Shown one piece after another: positions 18,417 through 27,013 of a DNA stretch of 64,000 nt. This DNA comes from PWXP01 sp040772845 (lineage in GTDB: Bacteria; Planctomycetota; Planctomycetia; Pirellulales; Thermoguttaceae), in assembly GCA_040772845.1 (NCBI GenBank), contig JAXGXG010000001.1, forward strand, positions 7,006,001 through 7,070,000, given 5' to 3'. The translations under genes were made by a program, and so were the position numbers. Positions within the stretch are counted from its first letter, which is position 1, and each line of letters starts with the position of its first letter. The notes beneath the pieces are model-generated. The model was not told the origin of the DNA. It searched no databases and worked only from the letters and a program-made list of their open reading frames with translations.

Positions 18417-19355
18417 GTGACCGAACGAGTCCATTTCCACCCTAACCTGATCTTCTCCCCCGGCACCCAAGTGGTTGCCCTGCGGGACGTGCTCGATCCC
18501 GGCGGCCGGGTGTTGCATCCGCGTGGGGCGGTGGGCGTGGTCGTGCGCGCGGCGGGCGAGGCGAGGCGTGGGTATCTGGTCCGGTTTCCCGATGGGGTCC
18601 TGGCCCGGCGGGAGGTCATTCTGCTGAACCAGTACAAGGAAGGCGAGATCGGCGACAGCGGGGTCGCGGCCGGGCAGTGCAATCTGTACGAGCGGGTGAT
18701 TTACCGTTGCGTGATCGGCTCCCGGGCCTACGGGCTGGACGACTCCGAGTCGGACACGGATCGGCGGGGCATCTACCTGCCGCCGGCCGAGTTGCACTGG
18801 TCGCTCTACGGCGTGCCTGAGCAGTTGGAGAATGACGCGACGGAGGAGGTCTATTGGGAACTCCAAAAGTTCCTGATCCTGGCACTCAAGGCGAACCCGA
18901 ACGTGCTGGAATGCCTCTTCACTCCTCTAGTGGAGGAGGCGACGCCGCTGGCCGACGAGTTGCTGGCCATGCGGTCGGCGTTCCTCTCGCGGCTGGTCTA
19001 CCAGACCTACAACGGCTACGTCATGTCGCAGTTCAAGCGGATGCAAGCCCATCTGCGGAACCACCGCGAACTGAAATGGAAACACGTCATGCACCTGATC
19101 CGGCTGCTCATCTCGGGCACCACGGCCCTGCGCGAGGGCGTCGTGCCGGTTCGCGTTGAGGAACATCGAGACGCGTTGCTGGCGATCAAGCGAGGCGAGA
19201 TGCCATGGGAAGAGGTCGACCAGTGGCGTCTCGGTTTGCACGAGGAGTTCGACCGGGCGTTCGAGCAAACCAGCCTGCCGGAACGACCGGATTACGAACG
19301 AGTCAACCGATTCCTGGTCAAAGCCCGGCGAGGGGCGGTGGAGAACACGCAATGA
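18417..19355 (+). CDS. Pol-beta-type nucleotidyltransferase (COG3541-like) with N-terminal barrel, RNA-repair cluster
   Basis: The 312-residue product starts at GTG 18417 with CAGGAG upstream, 15 bases after the previous gene. The catalytic loop is G101-S102 to D113/D115 in GSRAYGLDDSESDTDRRG, the nucleotidyltransferase-2 pattern. The expected third acidic position falls in EEVYWELQKF, followed by LKANPNVLECLFTPLV, typical of COG3541 (YcgL-like) proteins. Residues 1-75 form an additional glycine-rich beta segment (PRGAVGVVVRAAGEARRGYL) that could be a small nucleic-acid-binding barrel; it is absent from the next gene. Nucleotide transfer to RNA or protein is inferred from the fold. Its role in end repair is unproven. 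The stop overlaps the next start. Confidence 0.85.
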   Translation: MTERVHFHPNLIFSPGTQVVALRDVLDPGGRVLHPRGAVGVVVRAAGEARRGYLVRFPDGVLARREVILLNQYKEGEIGDSGVAAGQCNLYERVIYRCVIGSRAYGLDDSESDTDRRGIYLPPAELHWSLYGVPEQLENDATEEVYWELQKFLILALKANPNVLECLFTPLVEEATPLADELLAMRSAFLSRLVYQTYNGYVMSQFKRMQAHLRNHRELKWKHVMHLIRLLISGTTALREGVVPVRVEEHRDALLAIKRGEMPWEEVDQWRLGLHEEFDRAFEQTSLPERPDYERVNRFLVKARRGAVENTQ

Positions 19356-20134
19356 CATCTGTGACAGACGACCCTCGGCTCCTGAAACAGGTCGACGAGC
19401 ACCCCTACCCGCTGCTGTTTGCCACGATCAGCGGCGCGCACCTGTACGGCTTCCCGTCGCCCGACTCGGACTACGACCTGCGGGGCGTGCATGTGCTGCC
19501 GTTGCGGGAAGTGGCCGGATTGCGGCCTGGAACGGAGACGGTCGAGCGATCGGGCGTCGACGACGGCCTCGAACTTGACCTGGTGACGCACGACGTCAAG
19601 AAGTTCTTCTCCCTGATGCTCAAGAAGAACGGCTACGTGTTGGAGCAGGTATTCTCGCCGCTGGTGGTTCACACGACGCCCGAGCACGAGGAACTGAAGG
19701 CGATCGCCTCCGACTGCGTCACGCGCCACCACGCCCATCACTACCTTGGCTTCGCTGCCACGCAATGGAAGCTCTTCCAAAAGGAGCATCCGCCGCGTGT
19801 CAAGCCGCTGTTGTACGTCTACCGCGTCCTGCTGACCGGCATCCACCTGATGCGCACCGGTCAGGTCGAGGCGAACCTGAACCACCTGAACGATTGGGCG
19901 AAGCTCCCGTACCTCCCGGAACTGATCGAGCGCAAGCAAGTCGGCCCCGAGAAGGGCCATCTTGCCGAAGCCGACCTGGCCTTTCACGAACAGGAGTACG
20001 AACGCCTGTGCCGAGAACTTGAGTCGGCATACGAAACAAGCTCTCTCCCCGAAACGCCCTCGGGCGCGTCGGCACTTGATGATTTGCTGGTACGGATTCG
20101 GTTGTCGGAAGTCGGCCCACCACGTGTCGAATAA
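19352..20134 (+). CDS. Second COG3541-like nucleotidyltransferase, RNA-repair cluster
   Basis: The 260-residue product begins at an ATG that overlaps the preceding stop as ATGA, so the 49-codon upstream extension of the frame is unlikely. The catalytic region is SGAHLYGFPSPDSDYDLRG (residues 27-45) with D40 and D42; the usual Gly-Ser is Gly-Ala here. The third Asp is probably in LELDLVTHDVKKF. LKKNGYVLEQVFSPLVV and the later VYRVLLTGIHLMRTGQVE parallel the upstream gene, so the two are diverged paralogues. Such pairs may act as a heterodimer, which is inference. Candidate activities are terminal nucleotide addition to RNA or NMP transfer to a protein. Confidence 0.85.
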   Translation: MTSVTDDPRLLKQVDEHPYPLLFATISGAHLYGFPSPDSDYDLRGVHVLPLREVAGLRPGTETVERSGVDDGLELDLVTHDVKKFFSLMLKKNGYVLEQVFSPLVVHTTPEHEELKAIASDCVTRHHAHHYLGFAATQWKLFQKEHPPRVKPLLYVYRVLLTGIHLMRTGQVEANLNHLNDWAKLPYLPELIERKQVGPEKGHLAEADLAFHEQEYERLCRELESAYETSSLPETPSGASALDDLLVRIRLSEVGPPRVE

Positions 20135-20195
20135 CGCCGTCTCTGCTACGCTACGGCACGGCAGAATATCACTGGACCGAGAAAGGTCGGGGTAC

Positions 20196-20849
20196 ATGCC
20201 TAAGAAGAAATCAACTCCGTGGAAGAAAAGCCGCACGTTTGGTGATGTGTATGGTGGGCGTTCTCATCGAAAGGTACCTGATCGAATTGTCCGGCGTGCC
20301 CACTCACTACACGCGCCTGGCCCACATGACGAGCTTCCCCTATTCATCGTCGACAATCCATCACGCGATTTCTTTTTTCCGCTAACGCCGGAGGAAATCA
20401 AGAAGGAGCTTCTCCACTTGCCAAAGCGAGATTGGAGCCGCATTACGCATATCTGGGAACGGCGATTCAAAAAGACGGAATACGAAATCGGTGAACTGCC
20501 GCTCGCAGAGTATATCTGCGGGTCGGGCGTGCGCCTGATCGTGTTGTATCCGTGGCCAGAAGACTTGCTGATGCCGCTCGGCGAGAAAAAGCCAACAGCA
20601 AGTCGCATGAAAGCCTTCTCCGACTATGCTTCGGAACTAAAGCATGTCGACGGCTGGTGGTACTTGAAATGGGAGCGTGATGCCGTTAGGAACTTCTGCG
20701 TCGAGGTGTTGCTGTATCACGAAATCGGTCATCACGTCGATTACTACAATCGCCGCTGGAGCAAGGCGAACGCGAAGAGTCTCGAAGAGGCCGCCGACCA
20801 ATACGCTTATGAACGCACGTCAAAACGGTCTATTCAATATCAAAGCTGA
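20196..20849 (+). CDS. HEXXH zincin-like protein in RNA-repair cluster
   Basis: The 217-residue product starts at ATG 20196 (MPKKKSTPWKKS), 61 bases after the nucleotidyltransferase; the longer frame runs antiparallel to sense inside that gene and is rejected. Near the C-terminus H175-E176-IG-H179 is an HEXXH motif, followed about 18 residues later by LEEAADQYAYE (E197/E198, D201). This spacing recalls ImmA/IrrE-type zinc metallopeptidases. The N-terminal 150 residues have no family I recognise. It may cleave a regulator or damaged partner, but proteolysis is inferred from the motif only. No signal peptide is present, so it should act in the cytoplasm beside Hen1 and Pnkp. Confidence 0.75.
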   Translation: MPKKKSTPWKKSRTFGDVYGGRSHRKVPDRIVRRAHSLHAPGPHDELPLFIVDNPSRDFFFPLTPEEIKKELLHLPKRDWSRITHIWERRFKKTEYEIGELPLAEYICGSGVRLIVLYPWPEDLLMPLGEKKPTASRMKAFSDYASELKHVDGWWYLKWERDAVRNFCVEVLLYHEIGHHVDYYNRRWSKANAKSLEEAADQYAYERTSKRSIQYQS

Positions 20850-20942
20850 CCGTGTTGGCCTTCCATGGTCGCTGGAAATGCACAGGACAATCACTATTTG
20901 GTGCTCGCCATTGTTCAGTCATCCCGATGAGATGCAACGATA

Positions 20943-23579
20943 ATGCCCATTTCCATTCCCAGACTATCCCTCGTCGCCCTCATTGGCCCCTCCGGTTCGG
21001 GCAAGAGCACCTTTGCGCGAAAACACTTCCTGCCCACGGAGGTTCTCTCCTCGGACATTTGTCGGGGAATGGTCTGCAACAATGAAAACGACCAGACGGT
21101 GACCGGCGAGGCGTTCGAGTTGCTGCATTACATCGCGCGGAAGCGACTGGCACTGGGGCATTTGACGGTGGTGGATGCCACGAACGTGCAGCCGGAGGCC
21201 CGCAAGCCGTTGGTGCAACTCGCCCGCGAGATGCACTGTCTGCCGGTGGCCATTGTGTTCAACCTTCCGGAGAAGGTGTGTCAGCAGCGGAACCAGGCGC
21301 GCGACGACCGCGATTTCGGGCCGCATGTGATCCGGCAGCAGCGGTCGCAGTTGCGGCGGTCGATACGTGGCTTGAAGCGGGAGGGTTTCCGCCATGTGTT
21401 TATCTTCGAGACGCCCGAGGAGGTCGAGGCGGCGGTAATCGAGCGAGTCCCGCTTTGGAACGACCGGCGCGACGACCACGGTCCGTTCGACGTCATCGGC
21501 GACGTGCACGGGTGTTGCGATGAGGTTGAGTCGCTGTTGCGAAAGCTCGGCTACGAAACCGTCCAATGTGATGGACAGGATCCAGGTTGGGGCGGCCGGT
21601 CGTTTCGACATCCCGAGGGCCGAAAGGCCGTGTTCCTCGGCGATCTGGTCGATCGTGGACCGCGAGTGCTCGATACGATCAAGCTGGTTCGGAACATGGT
21701 CGAGCAGGGTAACGCCCTGTGCGTGCCTGGCAACCATGACATGAAGTTCATGCGGGCTTTGCGGGGCAAGAACGTCCAGGTGAAATACGGGCTGGCCGAG
21801 TCGCTGGCGGAAATCGAGGTCCTGCCCGACGAACGCCGCGGGCAATTCGCCCGCGCGGCGGCTGATTGGCTCGACACGCTGGTCAGTCATTACGTGTTGG
21901 ACGACGGCCGGCTGGTCGTTGCTCACGCAGGCATGAAGGAAGAGATGCAGGGGCGAGGTTCGGGCCGCGTGCGGGAGTTCGCCCTGTACGGCGAGACGAC
22001 GGGCGAGACGGACGAGTTCGGCCTGCCCGTGCGGTGCAACTGGGCGGCCGAATACCGCGGCCGAGCCACGGTGGTTTACGGCCATACGCCCGTGCCCGAG
22101 CCGCAGTGGCTCAACCGAACGGCGAACATCGATACCGGTTGCGTGTTTGGCGGAAAGCTGACCGCCCTGCGCTGGCCGGAGCAGGAGTTCGTTTCGGTTC
22201 CCGCCGCGCGGGCTTATTGCGATCCGGTTCGGCCTTTCCTGCCCGAGGAGCCGGCATCGTCGGTCTTGACGAGCCAGCAGGAGCACGATGATCTACTCGA
22301 TGCCGACGACGTGTTGGGCAAACGGATCATCTCGACCCGGCTGCGAGCGAACGTGACGATCCGCGAAGAAAACGCCGTGGCCGCGCTGGAGATGATGAGC
22401 CGGTTTGCCGCCAACCCGAAATGGCTCATCTACCTGCCGCCCACCATGTCGCCGTGTGAAACAAGCGACCATGGTGGTTTTCTGGAGTATCCGACCGAGG
22501 CGTTTTCGTACTACCACTCGCGCGGCGTACCGCAGGTTGTATGCGAAGAGAAGCACATGGGTTCGCGGGCCGTCGTGGTTGTTTGCCGCGACGAAGAGGG
22601 GGCGCAGCGGCGTTTTGGAATCGCCGGTGGCGAACTGGGCGTCGTCCTGACCCGAACCGGGCGCCGGTTCTTCAACGATGATGCGTTGGACACGCAGCTA
22701 TTGGTCCGACTTCGCACGGCAATGGACGCCGCCGACTTCTGGACGCAGTTCAACACGGATTGGGCCTGCCTCGACTGCGAACTGATGCCCTGGTCGGTCA
22801 AGGCGCAGGAGCTTCTGCGCTCGCAGTACGCCGCCGTGGGCGCGTCAGGCCGAGCTTCGCTGCCGGTGGCCGTGGCCGCACTGCGTCAAGCGGCCGAAAG
22901 GATGGTCGGACAGGACCATGCGTCGGCCGGTGCGGGCGCCTCGGCCTACACCACGGACATCGACGCCCTCGTCGACCGCCACGAGCGCCGCGCCGAGGCG
23001 ATCGGCCAATTCGTCACGGCCTATCGCCAGTATTGCTGGCCGGTCGCATCGCTGGACGACCTGAAGTTGGCTCCGTTCCACCTGATGGCCACCGAAGGCA
23101 AGGTCCACACAGACCAGAACCACGTCTGGCACATGGAAACGCTAGCCACAATCTGCCGCCACGATCCCGGCTTGCTGCTGGCGACCCCATGGAAGCTGGT
23201 CGATCTGGACGATCCCGAAAGCCAGCGGCAAGGCGTCGATTGGTGGCTCGATCTGACCGGCCGAGGCGGCGAGGGCATGGTCGTCAAGCCGCACGACTTC
23301 ATCACCCGAGGCAAACGCGGCCTGGTCCAACCGGCCGTGAAGTGCCGTGGCCGAGAGTACCTGCGGATCATCTACGGCCCGGAATACACCTTTCCCGAGA
23401 ACCTCGCTCGGCTGCGTCATCGCGGCCTGACGACCAAACGCTCTTTGGCTCTACGCGAATTCGCCCTGGGCAGCGAAGCCCTTGAACGCTTCGTCCGCCA
23501 AGAGCCGCTCCGCCGCGTCCACGAATGCGTCTTCGGCGTCCTCGCCCTGGAAAGCGAGCCGGTCGATCCGAGATTGTAA
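20943..23579 (+). CDS. pnkp: Pnkp: polynucleotide kinase-phosphatase-ligase for RNA repair
   Basis: The 878-residue protein has the three activities that heal and seal broken RNA. The 5' kinase has the P-loop GPSGSGKST (K21, S22) and SSDICRG (D38, R41). The 2',3'-phosphatase is a calcineurin-type metallophosphoesterase (GDVHGCCDE, GDLVDRGPR, PGNHDMKF). The ligase/adenylyltransferase has nucleophile K537 in EEKHMGSRAV. Length and residue numbering match the roughly 870-residue Clostridium thermocellum enzyme. The bacterial ligase needs Hen1 for sealing, and hen1 is the first gene of this cluster. A 93-bp gap precedes it, so it may also have its own promoter. A large inverted repeat follows the stop. 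Confidence 0.96.
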   Translation: MPISIPRLSLVALIGPSGSGKSTFARKHFLPTEVLSSDICRGMVCNNENDQTVTGEAFELLHYIARKRLALGHLTVVDATNVQPEARKPLVQLAREMHCLPVAIVFNLPEKVCQQRNQARDDRDFGPHVIRQQRSQLRRSIRGLKREGFRHVFIFETPEEVEAAVIERVPLWNDRRDDHGPFDVIGDVHGCCDEVESLLRKLGYETVQCDGQDPGWGGRSFRHPEGRKAVFLGDLVDRGPRVLDTIKLVRNMVEQGNALCVPGNHDMKFMRALRGKNVQVKYGLAESLAEIEVLPDERRGQFARAAADWLDTLVSHYVLDDGRLVVAHAGMKEEMQGRGSGRVREFALYGETTGETDEFGLPVRCNWAAEYRGRATVVYGHTPVPEPQWLNRTANIDTGCVFGGKLTALRWPEQEFVSVPAARAYCDPVRPFLPEEPASSVLTSQQEHDDLLDADDVLGKRIISTRLRANVTIREENAVAALEMMSRFAANPKWLIYLPPTMSPCETSDHGGFLEYPTEAFSYYHSRGVPQVVCEEKHMGSRAVVVVCRDEEGAQRRFGIAGGELGVVLTRTGRRFFNDDALDTQLLVRLRTAMDAADFWTQFNTDWACLDCELMPWSVKAQELLRSQYAAVGASGRASLPVAVAALRQAAERMVGQDHASAGAGASAYTTDIDALVDRHERRAEAIGQFVTAYRQYCWPVASLDDLKLAPFHLMATEGKVHTDQNHVWHMETLATICRHDPGLLLATPWKLVDLDDPESQRQGVDWWLDLTGRGGEGMVVKPHDFITRGKRGLVQPAVKCRGREYLRIIYGPEYTFPENLARLRHRGLTTKRSLALREFALGSEALERFVRQEPLRRVHECVFGVLALESEPVDPRL

Positions 23580-23621
23580 GTCGCCCGCGTTGTTCACGCC
23601 ATTCTCGAACAATGTCGCCGC

Positions 23622-23812
23622 AAAGGCCACCGGCGGGCTTGCCGCGCCAGGAGCCGTGGTCATCCAGTTAACCGTGGGCTACGAGCCATGTTCTCGCCCC
23701 ACACAATGCCGCCGCCGGAGGCGGCACCGTGCGGGGCGAGAATCGATTGGGGGCGTTGCCAGTAGCCAACTGACCACGGCTCCAGGCCGGGCAAGCCGGC
23801 CGGTGGCCTTTT
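23622..23812. repeat. Nested ~190-bp inverted repeat downstream of pnkp
   Basis: The left side (ggccaccggcgggcttgcc at 23625, ggagccgtggtca near 23650, ttctcgcccc near 23691) reads as the reverse complement of the right side. The right-hand partners are ggggcgagaa near 23735, tgaccacggctcc near 23771 and ggcaagccggccggtggcc near 23790, so the whole segment can fold back. The right arm is followed by six Ts (23809-23814). It could be a fold-back element that also terminates the cluster. No ORF fits inside. Confidence 0.6.
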
Positions 23813-23942
23813 TTCAAGATGCAAGTCCGCTGCTGCACCCTGCGATGCACCGCACCGCCGTTCGCCCTTCGCGGTGGCCGGGGCGGGTGGTAGAATAGCG
23901 TAGGGTGAAGTGATCGCGACTTTGCCGGACTGCAGGCGCACA

Positions 23943-25277
23943 ATGACGGAATCTGAACAGCCGACGGACAATTCGCAGGCGGCGGCCAAGGCCCGCGCCT
24001 TCCCGCACGCGCCGGGTGTGTACCTGATGAAGGACGCCGCCGGCCGCGTTATTTACGTGGGGAAGGCCAAGGATCTTCGCAACCGGGCGGGCAGCTACTT
24101 CCTGAAGGCCGCCACCGAAGACCCGCGCACCGCTACCCTTGTCCAGGAAATCCGCGATATCGAATACCTGGAAGCCACCTCGGAAATCGATGCCCTGCTG
24201 ATCGAAGCACGCCTGATCAAGGACATCCAGCCGAAGTTCAACCGGGATTTGCGCGACGGGAAGTCATTCCCTTACCTGGAAATCACAACACGGCAGCAGT
24301 ACCCCCGGGTATTGTTCACACGCGAACCGAAAGCCCGGGGCACCAGGCTGTACGGCCCGTTTGCCAATCCGCGTGCGCTGCGGGGCGCCATCCAGGTCCT
24401 CCAGCGGATCTTCAAGTTCCGCACCTGCACGCTCGAAATCGACGATACCGATCCGAAATGGCGATGGTTCCGCCCCTGCCTGCTCGCGTCGCTGAATCAG
24501 TGTTCCGCCCCGTGCAACCTGCGGATCACGCGAGAGGCGTACCGGAAGGACGTCAAGCGGCTCATCCGTTTTCTGAACGGGAAGCGGCAGGCGGTTCTGG
24601 AGGAAATGCGGGAGGCGATGGCTGCGGCGGCCAAGGAGCTGCGGTTTGAAGACGCGGCCCGGCTGCGCGACGAAATCCACATGTTGGAAACGCTCGACGA
24701 TCGTGGCGAGTTGGAAACGCATGTTCAACCCGAAGTCTTTCCGATCGATCCGAAACGCGGGCTTGCCGGCCTTCGGAAGGTGTTGCATCTGGCGGAGCAG
24801 CCGCGGACGATCATGGGGATTGACATTGCGCACACGGGCGGCACCGACACGGTGGCAAGTGTGGTCCAGTTCATCGATGGCCTGCCGTTCAAGCCGGGCT
24901 ACCGCCGGCTGCGCATTCGCGGCGTGGCGGGCCCGGACGATACGGCCAGCATCCGCGAGGCCGTATTCCGCCGCTTCGAGCATCTGCAGCGGGAAAACGA
25001 GACCATGCCTGACATCCTGCTGATTGACGGCGGGCGCGGCCAACTCAACGCCGCGCTGGCGGCGTTTGCCGCGCTGGAGATGTCACCGCCTACGCTCATC
25101 TCGCTCGCCAAGCGCGAGGAACTGGTCTTCCGGCCCGATACGGACGAACCGCTTCGCCTGAGCCGACACAGCTACGCCTTGCGACTGCTGCAGTATGTGC
25201 GAGACGAAGCCCATCGTTTCGCACAGCATTACCACCATCTGCTCCGGCGCAAATCCCAGTTGCCCGACAAGCCGTAG
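23943..25277 (+). CDS. uvrC: UvrC excinuclease subunit, short form lacking the C-terminal HhH domain
   Basis: The 444-residue product makes the dual incisions in nucleotide excision repair. It has the GIY-YIG nuclease (GVYLMKDAAGRVIYVGKAKD, residues about 20-100) and the UvrB-binding UVR motif (EMREAMAAAAKELRFEDAARLRDE). The RNase-H-like nuclease has catalytic Asp in MGIDIAHTGG and LLIDGGRGQLNAAL and His in VRDEAHRFAQ. The frame stops 19 residues after that His, so the tandem helix-hairpin-helix domain of the usual 600-residue UvrC is missing; the next 270 bases do not encode it. Start 23943 is preferred over an 11-codon extension. Confidence 0.9.
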   Translation: MTESEQPTDNSQAAAKARAFPHAPGVYLMKDAAGRVIYVGKAKDLRNRAGSYFLKAATEDPRTATLVQEIRDIEYLEATSEIDALLIEARLIKDIQPKFNRDLRDGKSFPYLEITTRQQYPRVLFTREPKARGTRLYGPFANPRALRGAIQVLQRIFKFRTCTLEIDDTDPKWRWFRPCLLASLNQCSAPCNLRITREAYRKDVKRLIRFLNGKRQAVLEEMREAMAAAAKELRFEDAARLRDEIHMLETLDDRGELETHVQPEVFPIDPKRGLAGLRKVLHLAEQPRTIMGIDIAHTGGTDTVASVVQFIDGLPFKPGYRRLRIRGVAGPDDTASIREAVFRRFEHLQRENETMPDILLIDGGRGQLNAALAAFAALEMSPPTLISLAKREELVFRPDTDEPLRLSRHSYALRLLQYVRDEAHRFAQHYHHLLRRKSQLPDKP

Positions 25278-25427
25278 CGTCTCTCCCGCGAGAGAAAGCC
25301 GCTATTCAGACGAGAAATGCCAGCGATCAGGTTAGCGTCTGCCGACCCAGCCCCTACCTTCGGCCGGCCTAATGGTCCAGCGTCCACGGGGCGATCGTTC
25401 TCATCTATACCGACACCTGCTTCGCGC

Positions 25428-25456
25428 TTGTGGAAACAGTCGCCCTGCATTACAAT
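25428..25456 (+). promoter_or_regulatory. Candidate sigma-70 promoter for the DUF1559 gene
   Basis: TTGTGG at 25428-25433 and TACAAT at 25451-25456 are separated by exactly 17 bases. The DUF1559 start lies 92 bases downstream. The -10 hexamer is near consensus; the -35 matches three to four of six positions. Confidence 0.4.
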
Positions 25457-25548
25457 GACAATGGGGTATTATGTCAGTGTCGCCAGCCGGCAGGTTCGCA
25501 GCCGGAACGTCTGAGCGACGGCCCTTTTAAGCTGCAGGAATCGTTCGC

Positions 25549-26490
25549 ATGTCTCGTCGCAACGCCTTTACGCTCGTCGAGTTGCTGGTGGTGATCACCA
25601 TCATCGGTATCCTCATCTCGCTTCTGTTGCCGGCCGTGCAGGCGGCTCGCGAAGCCGCCCGGCGGACGCAGTGTAACAACAACCTCAAGCAGCTTGGCCT
25701 GGCGATGCATAACTACCATACCGCCATGGGAACGCTCCCCTTCGCCGGTTCTCATTGGGGACACGGCGGTTGGGTCAAGATGACGCTCCCCTACATCGAG
25801 CAGCAGGGCATAGCAGACCAGTGGGACGAGAAAGTCATCTACACCTCGCAGCCTAACCTCGACCTTTGCCGCATCCAGATCGCCACCCACATCTGCCCTA
25901 GCGACAGCCACACCCGCTCCTCCTGGGGTGGAAACGCCTACAACATGGCCAACTTCAACTACGCCGTGAACCTGGGCAACACCTCGGTTTACCGCGTCAC
26001 TCCGCTCAACGGCGTCACCTTCCTCGGAGCCCCCTTCCACTACGAAGAGGCTGTGACCACAAACATCGACGTTTTTAACTTCAGCTACATCCGCGACGGC
26101 ACCAGCAACACCCTCATGCTGGCCGAGGTCCGCCAGGGCCAGGCAAACGCCGACAGTACCCACTGCGATTTGCGCGGGCTGATTTGGTACGGGCACCACT
26201 GCGGCATCACCACCCACGAAGCCCCCAACACCACCGTGCCCGACTACGTCCAGAACGGCTGGTGCCCGAAGCCCGACACCGCCGAAAAACTCGGCATGCC
26301 CTGCGCTAACGAATCGGGCCAGAAAACCGGCTCCACCCCCAAGAACCTCTCCTCGCGGAGCCAGCACCCCGGCGGCGTTAACGTCGTCCTCTGCGACGGC
26401 TCGGTCCACTTCATCTCGAACTCGATCGACCTGACCACCTGGCGCAACCTGGGTAGTTCCAGAGATAACGAGGTCCTCGGCCCGTTCTAA
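25549..26490 (+). CDS. DUF1559 protein with type IV pilin-like N-terminus
   Basis: The 313-residue product starts with a class III prepilin signal (MSRRNAFTLVELLVVITIIG) whose cleavage and methylation would fall around the Phe after Ala. It is followed by the invariant DUF1559 helix AAREAARRTQCNNNLKQLGL. The globular part has the family motifs (GNTSVYRVTPLNGVTFLGAP, SNTLMLAEVRQG, HPGGVNVVLCDGSVHF). DUF1559 proteins are vastly expanded in planctomycetes and are thought to form pseudopilin-like surface structures; individual roles are unknown. The next gene encodes a small lipoprotein of the kind usually found directly downstream of DUF1559 genes. Confidence 0.95.
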   Translation: MSRRNAFTLVELLVVITIIGILISLLLPAVQAAREAARRTQCNNNLKQLGLAMHNYHTAMGTLPFAGSHWGHGGWVKMTLPYIEQQGIADQWDEKVIYTSQPNLDLCRIQIATHICPSDSHTRSSWGGNAYNMANFNYAVNLGNTSVYRVTPLNGVTFLGAPFHYEEAVTTNIDVFNFSYIRDGTSNTLMLAEVRQGQANADSTHCDLRGLIWYGHHCGITTHEAPNTTVPDYVQNGWCPKPDTAEKLGMPCANESGQKTGSTPKNLSSRSQHPGGVNVVLCDGSVHFISNSIDLTTWRNLGSSRDNEVLGPF

Positions 26491-26561
26491 TCGACTCCCG
26501 CGCAGCCCTGATTTGCCGCGCGGTCCGCCACAACAGTCCGCCCCGAATCGCGAGAAGTCCG

Positions 26562-26975
26562 ATGTCCGACCGTACGTCCAAACCCGCCTTCGCCACTGGC
26601 CACCTGAGCATCCTGGCCGCCTTGCTGATCTGCGGTTGTGGCGGCGGACCAAAGCTGTACACCATCACCGGCACGGTCACCTACCAGGGAAAGCCGGTGC
26701 AGTCGGGGCAAATCGTCTTCGCCGACGCAACGACCACCGGTCCCACGGCCACCGCCGCCATCAAGGACGGACAATACAAGATCCGCTGCACGGCCGGCGA
26801 CAAGAAGGTCCGCATCACCGCCACCCAGGAAACCGGCAAGATGATCGAGGGCGCGATGGGAGCCACCTACCCGGAAAGCATCGACCTGATTCCCCCGCAG
26901 TACAACACGGCCACCACACTCCAGTGCAAGGTCGGACCTGACGAAGACCCCCTCTGCGATTTCTCGCTCGAATAA
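26562..26975 (+). CDS. Small lipoprotein with carboxypeptidase-regulatory-like (transthyretin-type) domain
   Basis: The 137-residue product has a hydrophobic N-terminal segment ending in LLICGCGGG, a lipobox, so it is predicted to be lipid-anchored. The rest, beginning YTITGTVTYQGKPVQSGQIVF and ending in ATTLQCKVGP, is one beta-sandwich of the carboxypeptidase-regulatory-like type that commonly follows DUF1559 genes in planctomycetes. The gap of 71 bases suggests one operon. It probably works with the pseudopilin-like protein at the cell surface; the exact role is unknown. Confidence 0.85.
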   Translation: MSDRTSKPAFATGHLSILAALLICGCGGGPKLYTITGTVTYQGKPVQSGQIVFADATTTGPTATAAIKDGQYKIRCTAGDKKVRITATQETGKMIEGAMGATYPESIDLIPPQYNTATTLQCKVGPDEDPLCDFSLE

Positions 26976-27013
26976 CCCACTCCAAGGAGCCCCGGCAAAG
27001 CAACATTGGGCAA

